58,012 bases of DNA, from contig JAAWJI010000024.1 in assembly GCA_022796795.1 (NCBI GenBank), positions 1 through 58,012 on the forward strand, in the 5' to 3' direction. The stretch is from Lachnospiraceae bacterium (lineage in GTDB: Bacteria > Bacillota > Clostridia > Lachnospirales > Lachnospiraceae). Positions 17,847 to 26,298 of this stretch are shown here, piece after piece. A model generated the notes under the pieces. The model was not told the origin of the DNA and did no database searches. It worked only from the letters and a program-made list of their open reading frames with translations. Positions within the stretch are counted from its first letter, which is position 1. Every line of letters starts with the position of its first letter. The position numbers were made by a program, and so were the translations under genes.

Positions 17847-18030
17847 TTGCCTTTACCTCCTTAATTAATTCATATGTTTGCTTACCTAATGCTGCTGCCA
17901 TCTCATCTAGCTTTTTTAATGGAGGTGTCTTACAATTTGTACTGCGAAAATATGACTTTAAAGCATCTTCTTGAAATAGGAGCCTGCGTATTATGAAAAT
18001 ACACAAACTCCTATCATTATCTGTTTCCAA
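17827..18030 (-). CDS. Short ORF overlapping the start of the nuclease gene (hypothetical)
   Basis: 67 codons from a TTG start, ending 20 bp inside the nuclease gene, whose strong ribosome site lies within this frame. The C-terminal half (LKKLDEMAAALGKQTYELI) looks protein-like and helical. The N-terminal half runs through the hairpin at 17976-18014 and may be untranslated. No ribosome site precedes the TTG. It could be a small regulator, the tail of an older gene, or chance. Confidence 0.3.
   Translation of the reverse strand: METDNDRSLCIFIIRRLLFQEDALKSYFRSTNCKTPPLKKLDEMAAALGKQTYELIKEVKANEKTDT
17976..18014 (-). promoter_or_regulatory. Strong leader hairpin upstream of the methylase-nuclease gene
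   Basis: Arms ATAGGAGCCTGCGTATT (17976-17992) and AATACACAAACTCCTAT (17998-18014) pair over all 17 positions on the minus-strand RNA if three G-U pairs are counted, with a five-base loop. It lies about 130 nt before the start codon. It could be a terminator of leftover upstream transcription or an attenuator of nuclease expression. No T-tract follows. Confidence 0.5.
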
Positions 18031-18098
18031 TCATATGAAATTCATCGCCTCGTCATCATAAAGCCTTACAATTCTTTTTTTAAGTAAGGGATCATCCC

Positions 18099-18827
18099 CT
18101 ACCCCTCCGCCACCGAGTCAAAGCGCAGTGTGGAGAGTATTACCTGCTGATCCGCCCCTCTTGTTCCAAGCTCCTGATCCAAACACTCCATCTGAATCTC
18201 AAACACATGAGTCTCAAATCCCACCAGATAAATATCCACCTGACGAATCTCCCCCGCCTGCTCTGTGGTGTAGGTAATCCAGATGGATGGATATTCTTCC
18301 TCCCCAATAGTCAGCTCCTCTACCAAGCACTCCTCATCACAATTCCACACCAGCTCGTCCGCCAGCTCCTCCAGGGCATAGTCCAGGTTCTCCGATATGG
18401 TCATTAATACCCTGCTCTGATCCAGCTCCTGTGTGTCCTGCCCCTCCTGTTCCTGGGCCGTAACGTCCAGGATTAACACCGCGTCCTTTTCTTCCCCGAT
18501 TTCCAGGGCATAGACCTCCGGATCAAAGGCCAGGGAATACCCAAAAGATCCCTGCACCCGGCGCAGAGTCAGCTCCCGCTCCTCTTCTCCCACATACAGG
18601 AACATCTGCTCCTCCCCCAGCACAGAACCAGGCTCCGTCAAGCCCGCCGGCTTCTCCTTCACAGCGTCCTCATTTCCCTCATCCAGAAACTCCTCCTCCG
18701 GAGCCGCTGTATCCTCCTCCGCAGCCTCCTCCACGAAGACCACGGCTTCCTCCTTTTTCCCACAGCCCGCCTCTATTCCCATCAAAAGAAACAGCAGACA
18801 CACGGCAGGAAAGTACCTTCTTTTCAT
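18099..18827 (-). CDS. Putative lipoprotein, function unknown
   Basis: 242 residues. The ATG at 18827 is chosen because it begins a clear secretion signal, MKRRYFPAVCLLFLLMG, and has AGGAGA upstream; the open frame runs 76 codons further into cysK. A Cys after EAG (lipobox-like, although -3 is Glu) suggests lipid attachment. A very acidic linker follows (EEAAEEDTAAPEEE), then a beta-rich C-terminal domain not recognised. It is 34 bp downstream of cysK and probably co-transcribed. The product should sit on the outer face of the membrane. Confidence 0.75.
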   Translation of the reverse strand: MKRRYFPAVCLLFLLMGIEAGCGKKEEAVVFVEEAAEEDTAAPEEEFLDEGNEDAVKEKPAGLTEPGSVLGEEQMFLYVGEEERELTLRRVQGSFGYSLAFDPEVYALEIGEEKDAVLILDVTAQEQEGQDTQELDQSRVLMTISENLDYALEELADELVWNCDEECLVEELTIGEEEYPSIWITYTTEQAGEIRQVDIYLVGFETHVFEIQMECLDQELGTRGADQQVILSTLRFDSVAEG

Positions 18828-18861
18828 GCCAATCTTTCTCCTAAAAGTTTCACCCGTCCGT

Positions 18862-19800
18862 TCAACCCTCTTCCTTCGCAAAGAGCGGGGTGGATAGATA
18901 ATGTTCTCCTGTATCGGGAAGCAGGGCCACGATGGTCTTTCCCTGATTCTCCGGCCGTCTGGCCAGCTGGAAAGCCGCATGTAAGGCTGCCCCAGAGGTA
19001 ATTCCTGCCAGAATCCCCTCCTGCGCTGCCAAAAGACGTGCCATCCGGTAGGCATCCTCCTCCTGAACCGTCATCACCTCGTCATAGAGGCTGGTATCCA
19101 GAATATCCGGAATGAAATTGGCCCCGATTCCCTGGAGTCCGTGTGGGCCTGCAATCCCGCAGGAAAGCAGAGGGGAACCGGCTGGCTCCACCGCCACCAC
19201 ACGAACCTGGCTGTTCTGTCCCTTCAGATATTTGCCCACACCGGTCAGGGTTCCCCCTGTGCCTACGCCTGCCACAAAAATATCCACATTCCCTTCCGTA
19301 TCCTCCCAGATCTCAGGCCCTGTGGTGGCATAGTGGGCCTCTGGATTTGCCGGATTAGAAAACTGCCCTGGGATAAAGGCATTTTCCATGGAATCCGCCA
19401 ATTCCACAGCCTTCTCTATGGCGCCTGCCATCCCCTTTGCCCCTGGGGTCAGGACCACCTGGGCTCCATAGGCCCTCAAAAGCTGACGCCGCTCCACACT
19501 CATGGTATCCGGCATGGTGAGAATCACCTGATATCCCTTGGAAGAGGCCACGCTGGCCAATCCAATACCTGTATTTCCGCTGGTAGGCTCAATAATCACG
19601 CTGCCCGGCACCAGCTTTCCCTGCTCCTCCGCCCGTTCAATCATAGCCAGGGCCACCCGGTCCTTGGCGCTTCCTGCCGGGTTAAAAGACTCAAGCTTGG
19701 CCAGAATCACCGCCTTAGCCTCAAGCCTTTGCTCCAGCCGCCTTGGCTCCAGAAGAGGAGTCCTTCCAATCAATTCCGTAACGCTGCCATAGACTGCCAT
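18862..19800 (-). CDS. cysK: Cysteine synthase (O-acetylserine sulfhydrylase)
   Basis: Makes cysteine from O-acetylserine and sulfide with PLP. The 312 residues fit CysK. Seen: the PLP lysine in NPAGSAKDRVAL near residue 45, the substrate loop EPTSGNTGIGLA near 70, the phosphate-binding GVGTGGTLTGVG near 178, and SGAA near 267. The start has GAGGAGG upstream and a standard promoter at 19875-19903. The serine in the usual NPxxSxKDR motif is present. Confidence 0.95.
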   Translation of the reverse strand: MAVYGSVTELIGRTPLLEPRRLEQRLEAKAVILAKLESFNPAGSAKDRVALAMIERAEEQGKLVPGSVIIEPTSGNTGIGLASVASSKGYQVILTMPDTMSVERRQLLRAYGAQVVLTPGAKGMAGAIEKAVELADSMENAFIPGQFSNPANPEAHYATTGPEIWEDTEGNVDIFVAGVGTGGTLTGVGKYLKGQNSQVRVVAVEPAGSPLLSCGIAGPHGLQGIGANFIPDILDTSLYDEVMTVQEEDAYRMARLLAAQEGILAGITSGAALHAAFQLARRPENQGKTIVALLPDTGEHYLSTPLFAKEEG

Positions 19801-19874
19801 ATATTTCGCCTCCTCTCAAAATAATTACTGTTCCCCCCTGGCAGTAACAAAAGTATCTGCCGCTCTAGTAGCTC

Positions 19875-19903
19875 ATTATACGCTATCTATAGAGAATTTT
19901 CAA
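19875..19903 (-). promoter_or_regulatory. cysK promoter
   Basis: Minus strand: -35 TTGAAA (19898-19903), 17 bp, -10 TATAAT (19875-19880). The leader of about 70 nt shows no T-box or riboswitch that could be recognised. Confidence 0.7.
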
Positions 19904-19925
19904 TCCTTATTCTATTCCCCTTCTT

Positions 19926-20783
19926 CTATTCCCCGCAAACCTGGGCCGGCATTCGCTCCCGGTCCGGATGCTCTCCGGACCATCCCAGCTGAGGCAAAGT
20001 CAAAATTTGGTACATATCATCCCTCTCAATCTCAAAGCCAAACACATCCAGATTCTGCCGCATTCGCTCCAAAGAAGAGGATTTGGGCAGAGGCAGCACC
20101 CCGCACTGCAGCGCAAAGCGGATGCACAGCTGAGCCACGGAGACCTGATATTTTTTTGCCAGCTCCATCAAAAAGGGTTCCTTTAACACCCGGGTACGTC
20201 CCATGGGACTCCAGGCCATGACCTGAATGCCCAGATTCCTGCAAAAATCCACGGCTGTTTTCTGAATATATCCCGGATGAAACTCCATCTGATCCACCAC
20301 CGGCAGTATGGAGGTATGCTCCATGAGGTAATTTAAGTGATGGGGCAGGAAATTGCTCACGCCGATCCCCCGGACCCGGCCCGCCAGGTATAGCTCTTCC
20401 ATGGCCCTCCAGGTGTCCAAAACCAGAGGCTTCCAGTCCACAGAGAGATCCTTGGGTCTGGGCCAGTGTATCAGGTACAAATCCAGATACTCTGTTCCAA
20501 GCTTTTCAAGCGTGCTTTCAAAATCCTCCTGGGTATTCTCATATCCCATGCGCTCCCGCCACACCTTAGAGCAAAGAAATAACTCCTCCCGGGCCACGCC
20601 GCTCTCCCGAACCGCCTGCCCGATAGCCTCCTCATTTTCATAGAAGGCAGCTGTGTCCAGATACCGGTACCCCGCTTCTATGGCCTGCCGTACCACCGCG
20701 CAGTCCGATCCGTCCGTGGTTTTATAGGTGCCAAAACCGATTACCGGAATCTCCACCTGATTTGCCAGCGTAAATGTATCCAT
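19926..20783 (-). CDS. Aldo/keto reductase
   Basis: NAD(P)H-dependent carbonyl reductase of the AKR fold, 285 residues. Seen: the catalytic Asp and Tyr in YLDTAAFYENEEAIG, the Lys in FLCSKVW, the His in LYLIHWPRP, and GIGVSNF and KSSSLERMRQN for cofactor binding. This is the full AKR tetrad. The ATG at 20783 follows AAAGGGGAATG; the open frame extends 25 codons upstream without support. Substrate unknown. It lies upstream of cysK on the same strand, but cysK has its own promoter. Confidence 0.9.
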   Translation of the reverse strand: MDTFTLANQVEIPVIGFGTYKTTDGSDCAVVRQAIEAGYRYLDTAAFYENEEAIGQAVRESGVAREELFLCSKVWRERMGYENTQEDFESTLEKLGTEYLDLYLIHWPRPKDLSVDWKPLVLDTWRAMEELYLAGRVRGIGVSNFLPHHLNYLMEHTSILPVVDQMEFHPGYIQKTAVDFCRNLGIQVMAWSPMGRTRVLKEPFLMELAKKYQVSVAQLCIRFALQCGVLPLPKSSSLERMRQNLDVFGFEIERDDMYQILTLPQLGWSGEHPDRERMPAQVCGE

Positions 20784-20898
20784 AGATTCATTCCCCTTTT
20801 CCCTTAATCTTCTGTTTTTTCTGTTTTTTTCCCGCCTTCCCCCCAAAAGGGGATACACCCTTATTTTTTCCCCTGGTTTTGCCAGCCAGGCTCTTGTT

Positions 20899-22317
20899 TC
20901 ACTGCCCTTTCTCTGCCGAAATTTCCTCCCTGGACATCTTCCGGTACACCGTAATCATCATGGTCACAAAGCATGCAGTCCCTCCGATAAAGTTGGAAAT
21001 GGGCTCTGCCAGAAATACCCCGTGAATGCCAATGCCGGAAATCCGCGGCAGCAGCACGGTCAGAGGAGCCACAATCACCCCTTTTCGCAGAATGGAAAAG
21101 ATCACTGCCTGGCGGGCCTTTCCCAGGGCTACAAAGGCAGTCTGCCCCGCAAACTGCAGGGCCATCATAAAGAATCCGAAATAATAGATCTTCATGGCCG
21201 GCACACAGGCCTTTACCAGCTCCGGGCTGTCATTGAATATTCGTACAAAGGGCTCCGGAAATTGATGAAGAATCCCCCACACCACCAGAGTATACACAAT
21301 GCTGACCACAGACTCAAAGCGGATGGCCTCCCGGACCCGATCATATTTTTTTGCGCCGTAATTATACCCCATCACCGGCTGGGCGCTGCTGGTAAGGCCC
21401 ATGACCGGCATGGAGACCAGCTCCCGAACAGATCCAATCACGGTCATGGCTCCCACATACACGTCCCCACCGTAGGTCTGCAAGGTGGTATTACAGACAA
21501 TCTGCACCAGTCCGTTGGTAGCAGACATAATAAACCCAGACATGCCCAGGGTAACAATACTCTTTACCCGGTCAAGTTTCAGAGAAAGATAGGATTTCCT
21601 AAGTCGGATTTCCACGTGTCCGCCCAGAACCAGCACATAGAAGGTCCAGGCCGCGGAAACCATCTGGGACAGCACCGTGGCAATAGCCGCCCCCTTAAGC
21701 CCCATGTCCAGCTTAAAAATAAACAGGGGATCCAGCACCATATTCAGGATGGCTCCAATCCAGACGGTAGCCATGCCCAGAGCTCCCTGCCCCTGGGCAT
21801 TGATAAAGCTGTTCATGCCCAGGGACAGCATAACGAAAACCGTGCCCAAAAGGTAGATTTCCGTATATTCCCGGGCCATGGAAAGGGTATCCTGGCTGGC
21901 TCCAAACAGGAGCAGCAAGGGCTCCTTAAACGCCTCCCCCAAAAGCATGAGCAGAAGACCCACGCCAACCAAAAGCGTAAAGGAGTTCCCCATGCAGCGG
22001 GCAGCCTCCTCCTGATCTCCGGAGCCCCGCACAATAGAAAACAGGGCGGAGCCTCCCGTTCCAAAGAGATTGGAAAATCCTGTCACAAGAATAATAAACG
22101 GAAGCGCAAGTCCCAGACTCGTGAGAGCCAGGGAATCGCCTCCGTCCATTCTTCCTATATAAATACGATCCACCAGATTGTAGAGAAGACTCACCACCTG
22201 GGCCAACGTCATGGGAAGCGCAAGATTGAGAATCTGCCGCTTCACACTGCCCGTTCCAAAATCCACCTTCCTGGCTGTCTGATGTAATAGCACTGTCTTT
22301 CGCCTTCTTCCGCCCAA
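20899..22317 (-). CDS. MATE-family efflux transporter
   Basis: About 472 residues with twelve hydrophobic segments in two homologous halves, as in MATE Na+/H+-drug antiporters. Family-like stretches: LPMTLAQVVSLLYNLVDRIY at the first helix, GTGGSALFSI in the second, and PVMGYNYGAKKYDR at the middle of the protein. No ATG lies near the start. The frame can begin at TTG (22317) or GTG (22293); neither has a strong ribosome site, so the first residues are uncertain. Substrate unknown. Confidence 0.9.
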   Translation of the reverse strand: MGGRRRKTVLLHQTARKVDFGTGSVKRQILNLALPMTLAQVVSLLYNLVDRIYIGRMDGGDSLALTSLGLALPFIILVTGFSNLFGTGGSALFSIVRGSGDQEEAARCMGNSFTLLVGVGLLLMLLGEAFKEPLLLLFGASQDTLSMAREYTEIYLLGTVFVMLSLGMNSFINAQGQGALGMATVWIGAILNMVLDPLFIFKLDMGLKGAAIATVLSQMVSAAWTFYVLVLGGHVEIRLRKSYLSLKLDRVKSIVTLGMSGFIMSATNGLVQIVCNTTLQTYGGDVYVGAMTVIGSVRELVSMPVMGLTSSAQPVMGYNYGAKKYDRVREAIRFESVVSIVYTLVVWGILHQFPEPFVRIFNDSPELVKACVPAMKIYYFGFFMMALQFAGQTAFVALGKARQAVIFSILRKGVIVAPLTVLLPRISGIGIHGVFLAEPISNFIGGTACFVTMMITVYRKMSREEISAEKGQ

Positions 22318-22502
22318 ACTGTCCCCAGTCCCCCTTGTCCGGCGGTTCCTTGCGTCTCCTGCCTTCCTCCGCCCGGACTGGTTTTAGCTCCAGATGTTTG
22401 ACACTGATTATACTACGAATCGGAAAAAACAGCAAGAGCCCTGCTTTTCCTAAAAAAGAAAGCTCCAAAAAGAAAGCTCTCAAAAAAGTATGTTTCGCTT
22501 CC

Positions 22503-23993
22503 TCAACGTCCTAAGATACTGTCTATGCACTGAAGCTTCTTATCGATCAGCTCTATCTTCATCAAGGCCTCCGCCGCTTCCTCCTGTCCATTCTGGCGCG
22601 CCAGATTCAGCCACTTTTTCGCCTTTTCAACGCTGAAAATCCGGTTGTATTCCTCTCCCACCTCTTCATTTTCCGCTTCCTCCAGGTGATAATACATGCA
22701 GCCCAGACGAAACTGAGCCTGGGCATGCCCCTGGACCGCCGCCTTTTCGAACCAGTAGAGAGCCCTTTTCACATCCTGGGCGCTCATGCAATCCGCCAGA
22801 TAGAGTTCCCCGCACAAATTCTGATGCACGGCATTTCCCTGCTCCGCCGCCTTTTCCATCCAGTAAAGCCCCTGTGTCCTGTCCCTTTTCACTCCCTGTC
22901 CAAAGAAATATATGCTGCCGCTAAGGCCCTGGGCCTGCACATGGCCAAGCCTGGCAGCTTTCAAAAGATCCGGCAAAGCCTCCCCATAATGTTCCCGGTT
23001 ATAGGCAGCCTGCCCCTGCTGAAAGCACAGCTCTGATTTTACCCGCCGCTTTTTCAGAATCTTGTCCAATTCCTCCCGGGCGCCTTCGCTTCCCTGGGCG
23101 GCAGCCTTTTGAAACCAATCAATGGCCTTTTCCTCATGTTCCTCTGTCTTCTGCCCTGCATAGAGATATCCCAAACATTCCTGCGCATACATGTTGCCGC
23201 CTTCTGCGCTTTTCTTATACCAGTATACCGACTGTTGAAAAGCGTCTTCCCTGGGAAGCCGCAAATAGGTATTGCCGCAAAAAAACTGAGCCTGGGCATC
23301 CCCTGTCTCCGCCACTTTCAGAAGATCCGGCAGAGCCTCCTCATACCGTTCCTCATTCCAGGCGGCTATCCCCCGGTTCCAATATAGTTCCCGCTCTTCC
23401 CGCCTGGCCTGAAAGGCCTTTATCTTCTTCTTGGCATCCTCATCTCCCTGTGCCGCTGATTTTTCATACCACTCCAGGGCCTTCCCCTCATCCTTCTTCG
23501 TCCCCCAGCCATATTCGCAATAGAGGCCGCACATGTACTGGGCGGAAGCTTTTCCCTGGGCCGCCGCTTTCTGATACCAATACAGAGCCTGCTCCTTATC
23601 CTCTTTCGTTCCCTTACCATGGCCGTACATGAATCCGCAATTATACTGGGCAACCGCATCCCCCCTCTGGGCTGCCTCCAACCGCCACTTCAGGCTCTTC
23701 GCCTCATCCTTGTCCACGCCATCTCCCTTTGAATACATCCTGCCGCAGTTAATCATGCCCTGGAGAATCCCGTTCCTGGCGGATTCCTCATACCAAAACA
23801 AGGCCCTGGCTTTATCCACACTGGTCCCCTCCCCATGCTCATACATCCAACCGCACTGAAACTGCGCACTGGGTTCTCCCTTGCTGGCCGCCTCCTGGTA
23901 AAGAGCCAGCGCCTGACGGTAATTGCGCTTTTCCACATAGTACCATCCAGCCTCCAGATATAAATCCCGCGGTGTCTTTTTAAACCATCCCAT
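22503..23993 (-). CDS. Sel1-repeat (TPR-like) protein
   Basis: 496 residues made of about eleven Sel1-like repeats of roughly 36 residues, each with the pattern A-x-x-G-x-x-Y-G-x-G and ALYWYEKAAxQG (for example ALYWYQKAAAQGKASAQYMC). Two separate blocks are linked by a Glu/Arg-rich segment near residue 200 and another near 320. There is no signal peptide or membrane helix, so it is likely a cytoplasmic scaffold for protein-protein contacts. The start follows GGGGG seven bases before ATG; a TATACT box lies near 24030. Partners unknown. Confidence 0.88.
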   Translation of the reverse strand: MGWFKKTPRDLYLEAGWYYVEKRNYRQALALYQEAASKGEPSAQFQCGWMYEHGEGTSVDKARALFWYEESARNGILQGMINCGRMYSKGDGVDKDEAKSLKWRLEAAQRGDAVAQYNCGFMYGHGKGTKEDKEQALYWYQKAAAQGKASAQYMCGLYCEYGWGTKKDEGKALEWYEKSAAQGDEDAKKKIKAFQARREERELYWNRGIAAWNEERYEEALPDLLKVAETGDAQAQFFCGNTYLRLPREDAFQQSVYWYKKSAEGGNMYAQECLGYLYAGQKTEEHEEKAIDWFQKAAAQGSEGAREELDKILKKRRVKSELCFQQGQAAYNREHYGEALPDLLKAARLGHVQAQGLSGSIYFFGQGVKRDRTQGLYWMEKAAEQGNAVHQNLCGELYLADCMSAQDVKRALYWFEKAAVQGHAQAQFRLGCMYYHLEEAENEEVGEEYNRIFSVEKAKKWLNLARQNGQEEAAEALMKIELIDKKLQCIDSILGR

Positions 23994-24207
23994 ATATTTT
24001 CCCCCTGGTATCCTGTCTTTGCTTCAGTATACCATTTTTTCATACGCCTGAAAAGCTGGTGTTTCACTAAATTATCAGAGCGCCCGTTTATGCGCTGTTT
24101 ATGCGCAAAGTTCGCTGCGTCTGCTGCGGGAAAGCGCTGGAAACGCCATTACAAATGGACATGGGATAAATGGACAGCAATTTCATAAAATAAGTGTGTA
24201 TCAAGCC
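23994..24207. other. Intergenic region between divergent Sel1 and polymerase genes
   Basis: No gene seen. It holds a possible -10 (TATACT on the minus strand near 24030) for the Sel1-repeat gene. It also holds a short tandem repeat GTTTATGCGCT / GTTTATGCGC near 24086-24106. No RNA gene was recognised. Confidence 0.5.
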
Positions 24208-24236
24208 TTGATTTCGAACTAACGTTCTGTTATAAT
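24208..24236 (+). promoter_or_regulatory. SOS promoter with LexA box
   Basis: -35 TTGATT (24208-24213), 17 bp, -10 TATAAT (24231-24236). The spacer carries CGAACTAACGTTCT (24215-24228), matching the Gram-positive LexA/DinR box CGAAC-N4-GTTCG in nine of ten fixed bases. LexA bound here would block polymerase; DNA damage would induce the two genes downstream. Confidence 0.85.
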
Positions 24237-24277
24237 AAGGATCAGGAATTGTATCCCTGACAGAAAGGAGAATCCAC

Positions 24278-25810
24278 ATGCAACATTCCCCGGTCTATCT
24301 TGCCATCGACCTAAAATCCTTTTATGCCTCTGTAGAGTGTGTGGAGCGAAAGCTGGATTCCCTGGACACCCACCTGGTGGTGGCTGATCCGGAAAGGACC
24401 GCAAAAACCATCTGCCTGGCCGTATCCCCTTCCCTGAAGGCCTATGGCATCCCGGGCAGAGCCAGGCTCTTTCAGGTGATACAACAGGTGGAAAAAATCA
24501 ATAGGGAGCGGCGGCAAAAGGCCCCGGGAGGAATGTTTACCGGCTCCTCCTTTTGCGCACAGGAGCTTGCCGACCACCCGGAGCTTGCATTGGACTATAT
24601 TACAGCCCCGCCCCGCATGACCCTTTACCTGGAATACAGTATCCGGATTTACAATATTTATCTGAAATACATCGCCCCGGAGGATATGCATGTGTACTCC
24701 ATTGACGAGGTGTTCCTGGATGTCTCCCATTACCTGAATACCTATGGCATGACCGCAAAAGAGCTGGCCTCCCGGATCATTCAGGATGTGCGGGAAACCA
24801 CGGGCATCACCGCCGCTGCCGGCATCGGCACCAATCTCTATCTGTGCAAGGTGGCTATGGACATTGTGGCAAAGCATGTCATGCCGGACGAAAATGGGGT
24901 GCGCATTGCCCAGCTGGATGAGATGAACTACCGGGAACTTCTGTGGAGCCATCGGCCCCTGACGGATTTCTGGCGGGTAGGACACGGCTATCAGAAAAAG
25001 CTGGAGGCCGCCGGGCTTTTCACCATGGGCGACATCGCCCGCTGTTCTATGGGCAGCGATAGAGACTACCACAACGAGGAACTCCTCTACCGCATGTTTG
25101 GCGTCAACGCAGAGCTGCTCATTGACCACGCCTGGGGTTTTGAGCCCGTCACCATGGCCCAGATCAAGGCCTATGAGCCGGAGGAAAATAGTATTTGCTC
25201 CGGCCAGGTGCTTCTGACCCCCTATGACTTTGACAAGGGAAGGCTGGTGGTTCGTGAAATGGCGGATCTTCTGGCTCTGGAGCTGGTGGAAAAACGGCTG
25301 GTGACAGACCAGCTGACACTTACCATCGGTTATGACAAAGACAATCTGGCAGATCCCCAAATCCGAAAGAGCTATAGAGGAGAAATCACCACAGACCGCT
25401 ATGGCCGAAGCGTTCCCAAGCACGCCCACGGTTCTGTCCATTTAAAAGCTTTCACCTCCTCCACCCAGGCAATCACAGAGGCTGTGACAGATTTATACCA
25501 CCGCATCGTAAATCCCCAGCTGTACCTCAGACGTGTCACTCTGGCAGCCAGCCATCTGATCTCTGAGGAGGAAGCAGGGAAACGCAAGGCGGAGAGCTTT
25601 GAACAGCTGGAGCTGTTCACGGATTATTATGCTCAGGAACAGGAGCGAAAGGAGGAAAAAGCCCGGCTGGCCAGGGAGCGAAAACTCCAGGAGGCCCTGT
25701 TGTCCGTGAAAAAGAAATATGGGAAAAACGCCATTCTAAAGGGCATGAATCTCCAGGAGGGAGCTACGGCCAGAGAACGCAACCGTCAGATCGGAGGACA
25801 TAAAGCTTAA
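24278..25810 (+). CDS. Y-family (UmuC/UvrX-like) translesion DNA polymerase
   Basis: Error-prone polymerase of the ImpB/MucB/SamB family, 510 residues. Seen: the first catalytic motif YLAIDLKSFYASVECVER, a long insert rich in aromatic residues, the second motif MHVYSIDEVFLDVSHYL with the acidic catalytic pair, helix-hairpin-helix-like LEAAGLFTMGDIAR, and a little-finger domain. The charged C-terminal tail ends ATARERNRQIGGHK, typical of Firmicutes UvrX-like proteins. AAAGGAG precedes the ATG. It is followed by a YolD-like gene, the usual partner, and controlled by the LexA box at 24215-24228. Confidence 0.93.
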   Translation: MQHSPVYLAIDLKSFYASVECVERKLDSLDTHLVVADPERTAKTICLAVSPSLKAYGIPGRARLFQVIQQVEKINRERRQKAPGGMFTGSSFCAQELADHPELALDYITAPPRMTLYLEYSIRIYNIYLKYIAPEDMHVYSIDEVFLDVSHYLNTYGMTAKELASRIIQDVRETTGITAAAGIGTNLYLCKVAMDIVAKHVMPDENGVRIAQLDEMNYRELLWSHRPLTDFWRVGHGYQKKLEAAGLFTMGDIARCSMGSDRDYHNEELLYRMFGVNAELLIDHAWGFEPVTMAQIKAYEPEENSICSGQVLLTPYDFDKGRLVVREMADLLALELVEKRLVTDQLTLTIGYDKDNLADPQIRKSYRGEITTDRYGRSVPKHAHGSVHLKAFTSSTQAITEAVTDLYHRIVNPQLYLRRVTLAASHLISEEEAGKRKAESFEQLELFTDYYAQEQERKEEKARLARERKLQEALLSVKKKYGKNAILKGMNLQEGATARERNRQIGGHKA

Positions 25811-25857
25811 AAGAAAAAACAAAGAAAATCCAGTTATGGAAAGGAGGTTTCCCTAAT

Positions 25858-26280
25858 ATGACTCAGAAACAGCAAGCTCAATACGAAGATATCATCCATC
25901 TCCCCCATCCCGTATCCCGGAGGCATCCTCCCATGCCTCTCTTAAACCGGGCGGCTCAGTTTTCCCCCTTTGCCGCCCTCACCGGGCATGAGGACGCCAT
26001 TTTGGAAGCGGAACGTCTCACGGAAGCTTTTCCGGAGCTGGGGGAGGATCAGAAGGAACTATTGGACCAAAAACTGGCGCTCCTTGGGGAATCCCTGAAG
26101 GAGCAGCCTGAGATAGAGGTGATTTATTTCCGTCCGGATGAAAAAAAGGAGGGCGGCGCCTGTGTGAGCTTTCGGGGACGTCTGAAAAAAATTGACGCCT
26201 ACAGCCGAAAGATCTATTTTACGGACGGCACCGCCCTGGCTTTGGATTGCCTGCTTTCTATACAGGAGCCGGCGCTTTGA
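25858..26280 (+). CDS. YolD-like protein
   Basis: 140 residues with the YolD core: RAAQFSPFAALTGHEDAI near residue 30 and a C-terminal beta part (VSFRGRLKKIDAYSRKIYF). YolD-like proteins follow UvrX/UmuC-type polymerases in many Firmicutes, and are thought to work with them in SOS mutagenesis; the biochemical role is not settled. AAAGGAGG lies upstream of the ATG. The gene is 47 bp after the polymerase and shares its SOS promoter. Confidence 0.88.
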   Translation: MTQKQQAQYEDIIHLPHPVSRRHPPMPLLNRAAQFSPFAALTGHEDAILEAERLTEAFPELGEDQKELLDQKLALLGESLKEQPEIEVIYFRPDEKKEGGACVSFRGRLKKIDAYSRKIYFTDGTALALDCLLSIQEPAL

Positions 26281-26298
26281 AAAACAGGCCCCTTTCAC

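Noticed and set aside
12530..18030. Mobile element ends or attachment repeats around the island
   Set aside because: I looked for matching direct repeats near 12420-12480 and 18030-18100 and for an integrase or transposase; none was seen. Transfer is suggested by composition only.
24311..25441. 376-codon minus-strand frame
   Set aside because: Antisense to the Y-family polymerase, which has complete motifs and an SOS promoter.
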